Shown: piece by piece, positions 51,891 to 63,473 of the stretch | Layout: the number at the start of each line of letters is the position of its first letter | Position numbering within the stretch: position 1 is the stretch's first letter | Source of the DNA: Clostridiaceae bacterium | GTDB taxonomy: Bacteria > Bacillota > Clostridia > Lachnospirales > Lachnospiraceae | DNA: 64,000 bases | NCBI GenBank assembly: GCA_910574345.1 | Contig: CAJSZV010000026.1 | Coordinates: 1-64,000, forward strand | Reading direction: 5' to 3' | The notes under the pieces: generated by a model | Databases searched by the model: none | Told to the model about the DNA's origin: nothing | The model's input: the letters and a program-made list of their open reading frames with translations, nothing else | Program-made: the position numbers and the translations under genes

Positions 51891-53291
51891 ATGGAACTGA
51901 TGATTCCGTTAGAGTCCCGCGGCTCTAAATCCATGTATGAACAAATCTATGAATATATAAAGGGAGAGATACGAAAAGGAAGCCTTAAGGAGAAGGAGCG
52001 TCTCCCCTCCACCAGGGTTTTGGCGGAAAATCTGAAAGTAAGCCGTTCCACCACCCAGATGGCTTATGATCAGCTGATTGCGGAGGGGTATATCGAGGCT
52101 GTGCCTCATAAAGGTTATTATGTACTGCGCATGGAAGAACTGGTAGAGATGGAATCGGAACGAACGAAACCTTTTATACGGGAGGCGGATTCCATGGATG
52201 GAGATCTTAAGATTGATTTTTCTCCCAGAGGAATTGATCTGTCTCATTTTCCCTACAATGCATGGCGCAAAGTAACCAGGGATACTCTGGTGGAGGATAA
52301 TAAGGAGATGTTCCTCACCGGTTCTCCTCAGGGGGAGGCGGCTCTTCGGGAGGCCGTAAAAAAGTATCTCCATTCCGCCAGAGGGGTAAACTGCCGGGCA
52401 GATCAGATTATTATAGGTGCGGGAAATGAATATCTGCTTATGCTTTTGCACCAGATTCTGGGACCGGGACGGATCATTGCCATGGAGAACCCCACGTATA
52501 AGCAGGCATACCGGGTGTTTGAAAGTCTTGGATATGAGATCATACCTGTGGAGATGGACGGATACGGCATGGATGCAAAGGCTTTGGAGGAAAGTAAAGC
52601 TGACATCGCTTATGTGATGCCGTCCCACCAGTATCCCATGGGCATTGTAATGCCTGTGCTGAGGAGACAGGAACTTCTTAAGTGGGCGGGGAAAGAAAAG
52701 AGATATTTGATAGAGGACGATTATGACAGTGAATTTCGCTACAGGGGAAAGCCTATTCCGGCGCTGCAGGGGTTAGACAAAACAGGACGGGTGATCTATA
52801 TGGGCACCTTTTCCAAATCCATTGCTCCCGCCATTCGTGTGGGGTATATGGTTCTGCCGGAACCTCTGCTTCATGTGTATAGGCAGAAACTTAAGTTTTA
52901 CGCTTCCACAGTGTCCAGAATTGATCAGAATATTCTATATCAATTTCTTACGGGGGGATATTATGAACGGCATTTAAACAGAATGCGCGCAATCTATAAG
53001 AATAAGCATGATATCCTTTTGGGGCAGTTAAGAAGATTGGAAAAGGATTTTTTCATTCAGGGAGAATATGCGGGGCTTCACGTACTTCTCACAAGCAGGA
53101 AGGGACGCAGGGAAGAATGGCTTGTGGATAAGGCAAAGAAGTCAGGAGTACGGGTCTATGGGTTATCGTCCTGCTTTATTCGTGAATATGACAATAACCG
53201 GCCTGCCACCGTGCTTTTAGGGTATGCCAACTTAAGCGAAGAGCAGATAAAAAAGGGGGTAAAACTGCTTATGAAGGCATGGGAGGTTTAA
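51891..53291 (+). CDS. MocR-family regulator (GntR HTH plus aminotransferase domain)
   Basis: A 466-aa fusion. Residues about 10-75: GntR winged helix (YEQIYEYIKGEIRKGSLKEK, LPSTRVLAENLKVSRSTTQM). Residues about 110-460: class I aminotransferase fold with MPSHQYPMGIVMP, EDDYDSEFRY and the PLP Lys in GTFSKSIAPAIRVGYM. Such proteins sense PLP or amino-acid adducts (PdxR, GabR types). No target gene adjacent. Confidence 0.9.
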   Translation: MELMIPLESRGSKSMYEQIYEYIKGEIRKGSLKEKERLPSTRVLAENLKVSRSTTQMAYDQLIAEGYIEAVPHKGYYVLRMEELVEMESERTKPFIREADSMDGDLKIDFSPRGIDLSHFPYNAWRKVTRDTLVEDNKEMFLTGSPQGEAALREAVKKYLHSARGVNCRADQIIIGAGNEYLLMLLHQILGPGRIIAMENPTYKQAYRVFESLGYEIIPVEMDGYGMDAKALEESKADIAYVMPSHQYPMGIVMPVLRRQELLKWAGKEKRYLIEDDYDSEFRYRGKPIPALQGLDKTGRVIYMGTFSKSIAPAIRVGYMVLPEPLLHVYRQKLKFYASTVSRIDQNILYQFLTGGYYERHLNRMRAIYKNKHDILLGQLRRLEKDFFIQGEYAGLHVLLTSRKGRREEWLVDKAKKSGVRVYGLSSCFIREYDNNRPATVLLGYANLSEEQIKKGVKLLMKAWEV

Positions 53292-53308
53292 GTGCGGTTT
53301 TTCCGAAT

Positions 53309-53337
53309 AAAAAAGAGCCCGTTCAACCGGACTCTTT
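53309..53337 (-). terminator. Terminator of the 133-aa gene
   Basis: Minus strand: AAAGAG-x-CCG/CGG-x-CTCTTT stem followed by a T-run. A second hairpin, TACCCTCCGTG/CACGGAGGGTA (53337-53370), adjoins it. Confidence 0.6.
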
Positions 53338-53378
53338 ACCCTCCGTGTGTTCCCTTGTCCACGGAGGGTATATCAGGG

Positions 53379-53780
53379 TTATTCCGCTGTATCCTCTTCG
53401 ATGGTAGTGGCAGCTTTTCCGATGGCATCAGTAAGCTTTTCCTTAACCTTTGCCGCCTCTTCCTTTACATCCTGTACTTCCTGGGAGACTTCCTCCTTAA
53501 CCTCGCCGGCTATGTCTTCCGCCTTGTTGACGGCGGCTTCCATGACCTCTTTGGCCGTCTCTTCTTTTTTCTCTCCTAAAGGCACGTAATTCCGTGGAGC
53601 GGATTCACTCTCGTGGGGAAGGGTTCCGTCAAAATCGTCATCATCGCCTTCAAAATCGTGGAAGTCTTCATCCAGTTCTGCGTGGAAGGAACGATATTTC
53701 AAGAAGTAGGAAACTCCGGCAGCAATCGCCCCGGAAATGGTTGCCAAAGCAAGAAATTTGCCAAAATTCTTTTTTGCCAT
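53379..53780 (-). CDS. YtxH-like membrane-anchored protein (133 aa)
   Basis: N-terminal basic start and one membrane helix (FLALATISGAIAAGVSYFL), then an acidic segment (DFEGDDDDFDGT) and a long helical Glu/Lys/Ala-rich coiled-coil tail (KEEVSQEVQDVKEEAAKV). Resembles YtxH-type general-stress proteins in layout; function unknown. Confidence 0.7.
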   Translation of the reverse strand: MAKKNFGKFLALATISGAIAAGVSYFLKYRSFHAELDEDFHDFEGDDDDFDGTLPHESESAPRNYVPLGEKKEETAKEVMEAAVNKAEDIAGEVKEEVSQEVQDVKEEAAKVKEKLTDAIGKAATTIEEDTAE

Positions 53781-53903
53781 GGTGAGATACTCCTTTCTGT
53801 GTGGACTCTTGAGTCTATTGTAATACCATTATTCCAAAAAAGGAAGGCATATATTTAAAAAAAGTTTATAAAATATTTAAAGGATTGGAAAAATTTGAAA
53901 AAA

Positions 53904-53930
53904 TTAGCACTCAAGCCTTGACAGTGCTAA
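53904..53930 (+). promoter_or_regulatory. CIRCE operator (HrcA site)
   Basis: TTAGCACTC-9-CAGTGCTAA; one mismatch from the consensus right arm GAGTGCTAA. Overlaps the -35 box TTGACA (53918-53923); -10 is TATAAC (53941-53946) at 17 nt. HrcA should repress groESL. Confidence 0.93.
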
Positions 53931-54001
53931 CAAAGGGTGCTATAACATTGTTGTGAACGAAAAACGTAATGACAACATTATTATACTAGGAGGAATCATA
54001 T

Positions 54002-54286
54002 ATGAAATTAGCGCCGTTATTTGACAGAGTCGTATTAAAGCAGCTGGTTGCAGAAGAGACCACCAAGTCCGGTATCGTGCTTCCGGGGCAGGCAAAAGAG
54101 AAACCTCAGCAGGCAGAGGTTGTGGCAGTAGGACCTGGCGGAGTAGTGGACGGCAAGGAGGTTACCATGCAGGTTAAAGTCGGCGATCAGGTAATCTTCT
54201 CCAAGTATTCAGGAACAGAAGTGGAAGTAGAAGACGAGAAGTATGTAATCGTGAAGCAGAACGATATCCTGGCTGTGATTGAGTAA
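54002..54286 (+). CDS. groES: Co-chaperonin GroES
   Basis: 94 aa, normal length. KLAPLFDRVVLKQL, then mobile-loop region ETTKSGIVLPGQAKEKPQ, and GGVVDGKEVTMQVKVGDQV. Lid of the GroEL chamber. Transcribed with groEL from the CIRCE-controlled promoter; AGGAGG upstream. Confidence 0.97.
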   Translation: MKLAPLFDRVVLKQLVAEETTKSGIVLPGQAKEKPQQAEVVAVGPGGVVDGKEVTMQVKVGDQVIFSKYSGTEVEVEDEKYVIVKQNDILAVIE

Positions 54287-54364
54287 GCCGGGAGCCAAGC
54301 AGCTTTTATGCCGCCGACACGGCGGCGGACTTAAAGATTGATTACAAGAAAACTGGAGGAATGA

Positions 54365-55990
<1,626 letters not shown>

Positions 55991-56015
55991 GCGAAAGCAG
56001 AGCAAAGTAAAAAAG

Positions 56016-56066
56016 TGCACGGGGGATTGCCATGCTTGCATGAGCAATCCCCCGCGCATTTTTTTA
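56016..56066 (+). terminator. groESL terminator
   Basis: 10-bp GGGGGATTGC/GCAATCCCCC core stem extended by TGC/GCA, then seven Ts. Confidence 0.85.
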
Positions 56067-56074
56067 TTTTGCGA

Positions 56075-56117
56075 GCAACGGATAGCGAGAACGCGAAGCG
56101 TTGGAGCTATCCGTTGC
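56075..56117. repeat. Structured palindromic element
   Basis: 12-bp perfect stem GCAACGGATAGC/GCTATCCGTTGC, a 3x3 internal loop, then AACGC/GCGTT with triloop GAA. Looks like a member of an interspersed palindromic repeat family; only one copy lies in this window. Confidence 0.65.
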
Positions 56118-56167
56118 GGAGGGCAAAGCCCCTCTGCTTTCGCTTACAAGGCAATGTTCGCGAAGCG

Positions 56168-56256
56168 GACGAGCCGTCCCCAAATCAAGGCCCAAGCGAA
56201 GTCCGCCCCACAGACGAGCCTACCTCCAAATCAAGGCCCAAGCAACCTCCGCCCCA
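56168..56256 (+). repeat. Imperfect tandem repeat, about 45-bp period
   Basis: Units at 56168-56210 and 56213-56256 share GACGAGCC, CCAAATCAAGGCCCAAGC and CCGCCCCA. Confidence 0.8.
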
Positions 56257-56288
56257 CCCCAAGAAAAAAAGAAAGGACCCCAACCCCA

Positions 56289-56783
56289 ATGAACGATTCC
56301 TACGCAGAGTGGCTGGTAAAGCGCAAAGCCCCAGCCTACACCATTATTATCAAAGCAGTCCTCATAGCCCTATGTGCCGTCAGCGCCTTTTTAGCCCTCA
56401 TGACCGTATTCGGCATACTGATTCTAACCGCAGTGGGCGCTGCCACCTATTTCATTTTCCAGAATCTGAATCTGGAATTCGAATATCTTATCGTCAACGA
56501 CCAGATCACCATAGACAAGATCATGGGCCGGGCCAGAAGAAAAAAAGCATGGGAAGGGGTGCTCAGCGAAGTCCAGATTGTAGCCCCCATAGATTCCTAT
56601 GTATTGAAAGACTACGAGAATCCCAGCATGAAGATCCTTGATTTCAGTTCCCACATCCCCCATGCCAAAGTATACGGAATGATACATCAGGGAGAAGGTC
56701 ACACCACCAAGATTATCTTCGAACCCAACGACCGCATCCTGCAGCATATCCGGCAGCGGAGCCCCCGGAAAGTAATTCTGTAA
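56289..56783 (+). CDS. Small membrane protein of unknown function (164 aa)
   Basis: Two adjacent membrane helices at residues about 18-65 (AVLIALCAVSAFLALMTVFG, then AVGAATYFIF), followed by a soluble PH-like beta domain (FEYLIVNDQITIDKIMGRAR, KAWEGVLSEVQIVAPIDSY). Common in Clostridia (possibly the DUF6106 family). ATG 56289 with GAAAGGA 11 nt upstream; the frame runs further up through repeats but without family likeness. Confidence 0.75.
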   Translation: MNDSYAEWLVKRKAPAYTIIIKAVLIALCAVSAFLALMTVFGILILTAVGAATYFIFQNLNLEFEYLIVNDQITIDKIMGRARRKKAWEGVLSEVQIVAPIDSYVLKDYENPSMKILDFSSHIPHAKVYGMIHQGEGHTTKIIFEPNDRILQHIRQRSPRKVIL

Positions 56784-56799
56784 TTGTCGCAAAATACAT

Positions 56800-56828
56800 T
56801 TGACAACCTCTAAAAAATCTGCTATATT
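56800..56828 (+). promoter_or_regulatory. Promoter of guaB
   Basis: TTGACA (56800-56805), 17-nt spacer, TATATT (56823-56828). Confidence 0.88.
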
Positions 56829-56842
56829 AGGATACTAAATAA

Positions 56843-58330
<1,488 letters not shown>

Positions 58331-58384
58331 AGATAAGGCAACGAGAGGCTGTCGTTTAATACCGGTTTTCGGCCTCTGACACAG

Positions 58385-58455
58385 GGAAGAGACCATTCCA
58401 TAGAACTCAGGATTTTTCAAAGCTTGGATTCTTATGGAACGGTTTCTTCCTTTTT
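58385..58455 (+). terminator. Large terminator after guaB
   Basis: About 18-bp interrupted stem (GGAAGAGACC-x-TTCCATA against TATGGAA-x-GGTTTCTTCC), long loop, then TTTTT. Confidence 0.75.
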
Positions 58456-58516
58456 AGCTGCTGTCATAGGCGGAGTGGAACGAGTATAGAAAATAATAAA
58501 CTGAGATGTCCTTGAG

Positions 58517-58542
58517 AACTGCAAGAATATCTTGCAGTTTTT
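58517..58542 (+). terminator. Hairpin upstream of the defence operon
   Basis: Perfect 10-bp AACTGCAAGA/TCTTGCAGTT stem, loop ATA, run of five Ts. Insulates the operon from upstream transcription. Confidence 0.7.
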
Positions 58543-58601
58543 GAAATACCATGATAATATAATGTCAGCCTCAAAAAGTTATATACAAATTTACCTGTAA
58601 A
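58532..58601 (+). promoter_or_regulatory. Promoter and operator of the defence operon
   Basis: TTGCAG (58532-58537), 17 nt, TAATAT (58555-58560); an overlapping TATAAT lies at 58558. The palindrome TTTACCTGTAAA (58590-58601), 17 nt before the first gene, is a candidate binding site of the HTH controller. Confidence 0.5.
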
Positions 58602-58617
58602 ATGTGGGAGGTTATAT

Positions 58618-58851
58618 ATGGCTGTCAGCTATGATAAACTCTGGAAGCTGCTTATTGATAAGAAAATGAATAAGAGCCAATTGTGCGAGAAAGCAAAAAT
58701 AAGCACGAACGCAATGGCAAGACTTGGGAAAAATGAAGATGTACGAGTAGAAGTTCTTGCACGAATTTGCCTGGAACTTGGCTGCTCTATGGATGAAATA
58801 ATGGAAATACTTCCAGAGAAGAATGAAAAGGAACATACGGTATGGACATAG
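58618..58851 (+). CDS. Xre-family HTH controller protein (77 aa)
   Basis: A single Cro/C1-type HTH: YDKLWKLLIDKKMNKSQLCE, KAKISTNAMARLGKNEDVRV, LARICLELGCSMDEIMEI. Small HTH proteins of this kind often precede restriction-modification genes as controllers. Stop overlaps the endonuclease start by 10 bp. AT-rich codon use, as in the rest of the operon. Confidence 0.85.
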   Translation: MAVSYDKLWKLLIDKKMNKSQLCEKAKISTNAMARLGKNEDVRVEVLARICLELGCSMDEIMEILPEKNEKEHTVWT

Positions 58852-59570
58852 AAAAATATGTGGCAGATGATCTCTTAAATAGGTTTGAGTTTTATAACTA
58901 CGGTCATGCATTGGAGATACTCCATGATGCTTTTCCTATAGAATGGAATGAGTTACAAGAATGTTTGAGAAAATTAAAACTTACTTTGGCAGATATTAAA
59001 AAATCCGGAGGTAATGAATCTCCAATACCAAAGAAGTTTGATGATGTTCTATATCCCTATGGCTGGAGAGAAATTAGAATAAGCGGTGATTTGGTTGTAA
59101 AAAAATATCCAAGACAGACGGCACAGAGAAGAGGGCGCTTTGCAGATGAACCATATGAGGTTGAAACAATAGAAGGTTATATTGATGGACATAATATAGA
59201 TTTTTTGAAAAATAGAGTTGCCTTTGATCTTGAATGGAATAGTAAAGATCAAACATTTGACAGAGATTTATTAGCTATGAGAACCTATTTCGATTGCGGA
59301 TTGATTGATGTGGGCGTTATCGTAACGAGGGCAGAGGCACTTAATGATATTTTTAAGAAAGAAACGGATAGCAATGGTCAATTACTAATAAAGAAGTATG
59401 GGGCAAGTACCACCTGGATGGGAAAATTGCGGTATCGGCTTGATTCGCGTCGCAATGGAGGATGCCCCATTTTGGCAGTGGGGATAGGAAAGGAATGTAT
59501 TGAAGAATATGGCAGATTTAATGAGTACTATACAAAACTTAATGGAATTTACGAGCGGAAAAAAATATAA
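58842..59570 (+). CDS. BglII/BstYI-family type II restriction endonuclease
   Basis: A 242-aa PD-(D/E)XK nuclease. The core GYIDGHNIDFLKNRVAFDLE followed by WNSKDQTFDRDLLAMRTYFD and GLIDVGVIVTR matches the BglII/BstYI family, with Asp and Glu of the active site in NIDF and DLEWN. Relatives cut AGATCT or RGATCY, so a GATC-containing target is plausible but not proved. No signal peptide. Lies between its likely controller and methyltransferase; the next gene starts inside its last 24 codons. Confidence 0.83.
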   Translation: MDIEKYVADDLLNRFEFYNYGHALEILHDAFPIEWNELQECLRKLKLTLADIKKSGGNESPIPKKFDDVLYPYGWREIRISGDLVVKKYPRQTAQRRGRFADEPYEVETIEGYIDGHNIDFLKNRVAFDLEWNSKDQTFDRDLLAMRTYFDCGLIDVGVIVTRAEALNDIFKKETDSNGQLLIKKYGASTTWMGKLRYRLDSRRNGGCPILAVGIGKECIEEYGRFNEYYTKLNGIYERKKI

Positions 59571-60153
59571 TACTATCTATGCAGATCCGCCATGGCAGTT
59601 TCAGAACAGGACAGGGAAGGTTGCTCCGGAACATAAACGGTTGACTCGGTATGAGACCATGACAATTCCAGAGATTAAAGCATTGCCTATCGAGAATATA
59701 ACAGGAGAAAAAGCGCACTTATATTTATGGATTCCCAACGCATTGCTTCCGGAGGGATTAGAAGTAATGGATGCCTGGGGGTTTGAATATAAGGGAAATA
59801 TTGTGTGGGAGAAAGTGCGAAAAGACGGGGGACCTGACGGCAGAGGAGTTGGATTTTATTTTAGAAATGTTACAGAATTGATTTTGTTCGGTATTAAGAA
59901 AAAAAGCGCACCTAACAGAACCCTGCAGCCAGCACGCTCTCAGGTAAATATCATCCGGGCAATGAAGCGGGAACATAGTCGTAAGCCGGATGAAATAATT
60001 CCCATTATTGAGGCATGCAGTCAAAGTCCCAGAATTGAACTTTTTGCCAGAGGAGTTCGAGAAGGCTGGGATATGTGGGGGAATCAGGCAACTGCTGATT
60101 ATGAACCGACGTGGGAGACTTATTCTAATCATACAGTAGCACATGTTGAGTAG
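59500..60153 (+). CDS. MT-A70-family adenine methyltransferase
   Basis: A 217-aa m6A methyltransferase with the catalytic DPPW (YNTIYADPPWQFQN), HLYLWIPNALLPEGLEVMDA, and a SAM-site region KPDEIIPIIEACSQSPRIEL. The expected protective partner of the upstream endonuclease. TTG 59500 has AAAGGA at 5 nt; ATG 59509 or 59521 are alternatives. Overlaps the endonuclease gene by 71 bp, so both are made from one mRNA in different frames. Confidence 0.85.
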   Translation: MKNMADLMSTIQNLMEFTSGKKYNTIYADPPWQFQNRTGKVAPEHKRLTRYETMTIPEIKALPIENITGEKAHLYLWIPNALLPEGLEVMDAWGFEYKGNIVWEKVRKDGGPDGRGVGFYFRNVTELILFGIKKKSAPNRTLQPARSQVNIIRAMKREHSRKPDEIIPIIEACSQSPRIELFARGVREGWDMWGNQATADYEPTWETYSNHTVAHVE

Positions 60154-60197
60154 AATAAACTAAGCGATATTGGCATACAAATGATAAGGAGACAAAC

Positions 60198-60353
60198 GTG
60201 TATAAATATATTGAGAATTATAAAGGACGTAAAGATTTGATTGATTTATATGAAGATAATTCGCTATTACTTTATGCTTTGCAATTGAGATATGATATAG
60301 AAGACATTATTTCTGTTGCATCTGAAGCACTTACTGATGGTAGTGATGAATGA
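60198..60353 (+). CDS. Small acidic protein (51 aa) of the defence operon
   Basis: GTG 60198 after a good AAGGAG at 7 nt. Acidic, helical (RKDLIDLYEDNSLLLYALQL, RYDIEDIISVASEAL). Its TGA overlaps the AIPR start in an ATGA, so the two are translationally coupled. No family recognised; could be a regulator, inhibitor or partner of the AIPR protein. Confidence 0.75.
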   Translation: MYKYIENYKGRKDLIDLYEDNSLLLYALQLRYDIEDIISVASEALTDGSDE

Positions 60354-61873
60354 AAAAAGAAGCGCAGGAAACTGACTTGGCTAAAGTGAATAAGGCGAGT
60401 GATTTGAACGTTGCTGCTTCATGGATTTTTACTAGAGATATTGAAGATATCCCCAGTAGAATAAAAGATGCTGTGGGTGAACTGCAAGATGCTATTAAAG
60501 AGGGCGATATAAATACAATATATTTCTGGCACGTGCATAATATGAATGAAAAAAATAATCCAGAAGTACAGAAAGAACTAAATACCGTACAAATTGTAGC
60601 ACAAAAATTAGTTAATTCATTAGCTGGAGATAATTCTGTTAAAATTGTTGCATTAGAGGTAGGAAATAATACTATTGAAAAATGGTATAATAGTTCAAAT
60701 AAGCGTATTATGGTCGAGGATACGATTACAATTGATGGGACCGGAAATGTATTTGAAATAAGTGGGAATAAATGGCGGGCTAGTGTCACTGCAGTAAAAG
60801 GTTCTTGGATACGAAGATTGTATTTGAAGTACAAGGATGATCTTTTTTCAGGAAATCCTAGAAATTTTCTTGGAGCAGGAAAGAGAAAAAATAAAATTAA
60901 TTTAGGAATTATGGATACTGTAGAAAAGCAACCTGAAAATTTTTGGGCATACAATAATGGATTAACGGCATTAGTAAATGATTACTGTATTGATGATAAT
61001 AATATAATAAAATCAGTGACGGGAATTACTATTATAAATGGTGCACAGTCTACAGGGGCGATTGGAGCGGTAGAATCGTTAAAAGATGATTTTTTGGTGC
61101 CGATACGTTTTATTGTGTGTAGTGATCCTAAAATTATTGAGGAAATTATAAATAATAATAATAAACAAAATGAAATTCTCCCGTCTGATTTAAGAAGTAA
61201 TGATAAGCAACAAATTAGACTTAGAAATGAATTTAAAAAATATCCCCAATTATACTATAGTGGAGGAAGAAGGGATAGTACACGAGTAAGAAATAAAGAA
61301 GTATTTGATCCTTATCTGGTGGCGCAAACTTTATTAGCTTATCATGGCGATTGTGTAACTGCATATAATTCAAAAAGGATAATTTGGGATGAGGATAAAG
61401 AGTATACCAATATTTTTTCAGATCAGCTTTCAAGTGAACATATTATTTTTGTTTATTCTCTTGGAAGAGCCATTGATGAATATAAAATTAATTTAAAAAA
61501 TAAAAAAGAAGAGAGGACGGATGTTGAAGAGGCAGAGTTTACATTTTTAAGTAAGCGTGGAGCAAAAATGTTATTGATTTATGCTATTAGCAGTTGTATG
61601 GAAAGTTTAATCGGTAAAAAGATTTTGGATTCATGGAAGTTATTTTATAAAGACAATCAGGACTTTGATTCTTTAGTAAAAAAGTGGAACCAAATTATTG
61701 CTATTTTATTACCATTTCATGGAATATTAGAACCAGCATTGATTGGGGGACTAAAAAACCGGGAAATATCAAAGAATGTAGCAATGCAGCTTCGTGCTGT
61801 TGTATCGTCATTGGGAACAGTATATTCAATGCAACTTTGTGGATTTATTGAGAGCATTAATACAAACATGTAA
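60350..61873 (+). CDS. AIPR-family abortive-infection protein
   Basis: A 507-aa protein. The AIPR signature is in the middle: ENFWAYNNGLTALVNDY, then VTGITIINGAQSTGAIGA, followed by NKQNEILPSDLRSNDKQQIR. AIPR proteins are linked to abortive phage resistance and often stand beside restriction-modification genes. Biochemistry not well known. Strongly AT-rich. Coupled to the 51-aa gene; the operon ends here. Confidence 0.85.
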   Translation: MKKEAQETDLAKVNKASDLNVAASWIFTRDIEDIPSRIKDAVGELQDAIKEGDINTIYFWHVHNMNEKNNPEVQKELNTVQIVAQKLVNSLAGDNSVKIVALEVGNNTIEKWYNSSNKRIMVEDTITIDGTGNVFEISGNKWRASVTAVKGSWIRRLYLKYKDDLFSGNPRNFLGAGKRKNKINLGIMDTVEKQPENFWAYNNGLTALVNDYCIDDNNIIKSVTGITIINGAQSTGAIGAVESLKDDFLVPIRFIVCSDPKIIEEIINNNNKQNEILPSDLRSNDKQQIRLRNEFKKYPQLYYSGGRRDSTRVRNKEVFDPYLVAQTLLAYHGDCVTAYNSKRIIWDEDKEYTNIFSDQLSSEHIIFVYSLGRAIDEYKINLKNKKEERTDVEEAEFTFLSKRGAKMLLIYAISSCMESLIGKKILDSWKLFYKDNQDFDSLVKKWNQIIAILLPFHGILEPALIGGLKNREISKNVAMQLRAVVSSLGTVYSMQLCGFIESINTNM

Positions 61874-61939
61874 ATTAAAGAGGTTGGGGAAATATAATGT
61901 TTGAGTTCTGCTCAGGCCCCGATAATTATGAAGGCAAAT

Positions 61940-61978
61940 AAAGACCGGAAACAACAGTATCAGCTGTTTCTGGTCTTT
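61940..61978. terminator. Bidirectional terminator between AIPR and gerA genes
   Basis: Stem AAAGACC-x-GAAACA against TGTTTC-x-GGTCTTT with a short loop; usable from both convergent genes. Confidence 0.65.
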
Positions 61979-62060
61979 GTTATGATACAGGAATCCATTA
62001 AAGCATTCTTCTAAAGATCAATGCATAATTTATAAAGTGTATGATAATCATTGATGAAAC

Positions 62061-63473
62061 TTAAGTTTTTACTTTGTGGGGAAGCCGTCCCCGAAAGAAC
62101 CGTTTTTTCAGTTCAGACCACCGAAAAGGAATCAGCGGATAAACATAGCTTTTTCCTGCAATGGTCTTGTTAAAGACAATGGCGCAAACGGACAGAATAA
62201 CCCCTGCTGTGAACCCCCAATAATTAAACAGGGCCGTGAAAATCAGAAGGAGCATTCTCATGAATTTCAGGGCATATCCCAGTTCAAAGCTGGCTTGGGA
62301 ATAGTTGGCCACTGTAACAAAAGCCATATAGAGCATGGTCTCACTGTTGAACCATCCGGACTTTACAGAATATTCCCCAAGGACAATACCGGCAATAACA
62401 CTTAACGGCGTAGTCAGCATGCTGGGAGTATTAATGGCTGCCAGCCGGAGACCGTCAATAGCAAATTCCAGGATCATTAACTGAAAAAACAGAGGCACAT
62501 AAGGCTGTTCCGACAGTTGTATAAATTGAAGCCAGGGAGGAAGAACCTCCGGGTTTTGCATCAGCAGAAGCCAGGTGGGAGTCAGAAACAGGGTTAAAAA
62601 TGAAATGACCATACGGGAAAGCCTGAGATAGGTTCCCGTAACGGGAGGAAAATAATAGTCGTCCGCTTCCTCAATAATATCAAAAACGGATGACGGAAGA
62701 ATCATGGCTGCCGGAGAGTTATCTACAAGAATAATAATATTTCCCTCCAGGATAGAAGCCGCTGCTGTGTCCGGTCTCTCGGAAAACTTAAATTTGGGGA
62801 AAGGGTTGTACCATTTACTGGGGTAGAGACATTCCGCCAGGCTTTCCTGGTTCATAGTCAGGGCATCTACATGGATATTTTTAATGCGTTTTTTGATCAT
62901 GGATAACATCTGTTCATCTACACGGCCTTTCATATAGCAGACAGCAATATCCGTATGAGAGCTTTCCCCGGCAGACATAATCTCCATGGTCAGCTTCGGG
63001 TCTCTGATCCGGCGGCGGATGAGAGCTGTATTGAAGATCAGGGTTTCCACAAATCCGTCCCGTGATCCCCGCATAACTTTATCTTTTTCCGGTTCTGACA
63101 CGCCTCTGGCGGGGTAGGTACGGCAGTCTATGGTGAGACAGCTGGAATATCCGTCAATAAAGATACAGGTAATGCCGGTGAGAAGCTGTACGATCATGGA
63201 ATCAGAGCTGTCCACAAGCCCTACTTCCCCGTAAGGAATATACTGCTTAGAAAATCCATGGGCATCCTCAGGCATATCTTCCGGCTTCATGGACTCCCAG
63301 ATCTGAAAAATCTTCAAGAGAACTTCGTCTTTCGTGAACCCATCTATAAAATAGGCGCAGGCAGTTCTGCCGCCGATGCACAGCGTCCGGTATACCACAT
63401 CAAAGTTAGCATTGACATCCAGCAGTTTGTTCATAGACTGGATATTGTCTTGAATATGTTTGGAAAAATCCAT
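62061..63473 (-). CDS. GerA-family spore germination protein
   Basis: A 470-aa germinant-receptor A subunit. Cytosolic N-terminal half (QDNIQSMNKLLDVNANFDVV, KGRVDEQMLSMIKKRIKNIH) and a C-terminal membrane part with about five helices, containing the family motifs VDNSPAAMILPSSVFD and EADDYYFPPVTGTYLRLSR. Located in the spore inner membrane in relatives. ATG 63473 with GGAAGGAG at 8 nt; frame start at 63503 rejected. No gerB or gerC follows. Confidence 0.93.
   Translation of the reverse strand: MDFSKHIQDNIQSMNKLLDVNANFDVVYRTLCIGGRTACAYFIDGFTKDEVLLKIFQIWESMKPEDMPEDAHGFSKQYIPYGEVGLVDSSDSMIVQLLTGITCIFIDGYSSCLTIDCRTYPARGVSEPEKDKVMRGSRDGFVETLIFNTALIRRRIRDPKLTMEIMSAGESSHTDIAVCYMKGRVDEQMLSMIKKRIKNIHVDALTMNQESLAECLYPSKWYNPFPKFKFSERPDTAAASILEGNIIILVDNSPAAMILPSSVFDIIEEADDYYFPPVTGTYLRLSRMVISFLTLFLTPTWLLLMQNPEVLPPWLQFIQLSEQPYVPLFFQLMILEFAIDGLRLAAINTPSMLTTPLSVIAGIVLGEYSVKSGWFNSETMLYMAFVTVANYSQASFELGYALKFMRMLLLIFTALFNYWGFTAGVILSVCAIVFNKTIAGKSYVYPLIPFRWSELKKRFFRGRLPHKVKT

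Larger units (their letters stand above)
55991..56288. other. Intergenic region with terminator and structured repeats
   Basis: After the groEL terminator come a 43-nt hairpin (56075-56117), a G/C-rich stretch with GGGC/GCCC, and two imperfect copies of a 43-44-bp unit (56168-56210, 56213-56256). A long open frame crosses it (from 56040) but its translation is a by-product of the repeats. Confidence 0.65.

Noticed and set aside
56015-56641. 208-aa frame and upstream extension of the 164-aa gene
   Set aside because: Begins in the groEL terminator and runs through tandem repeats; the real start is ATG 56289.
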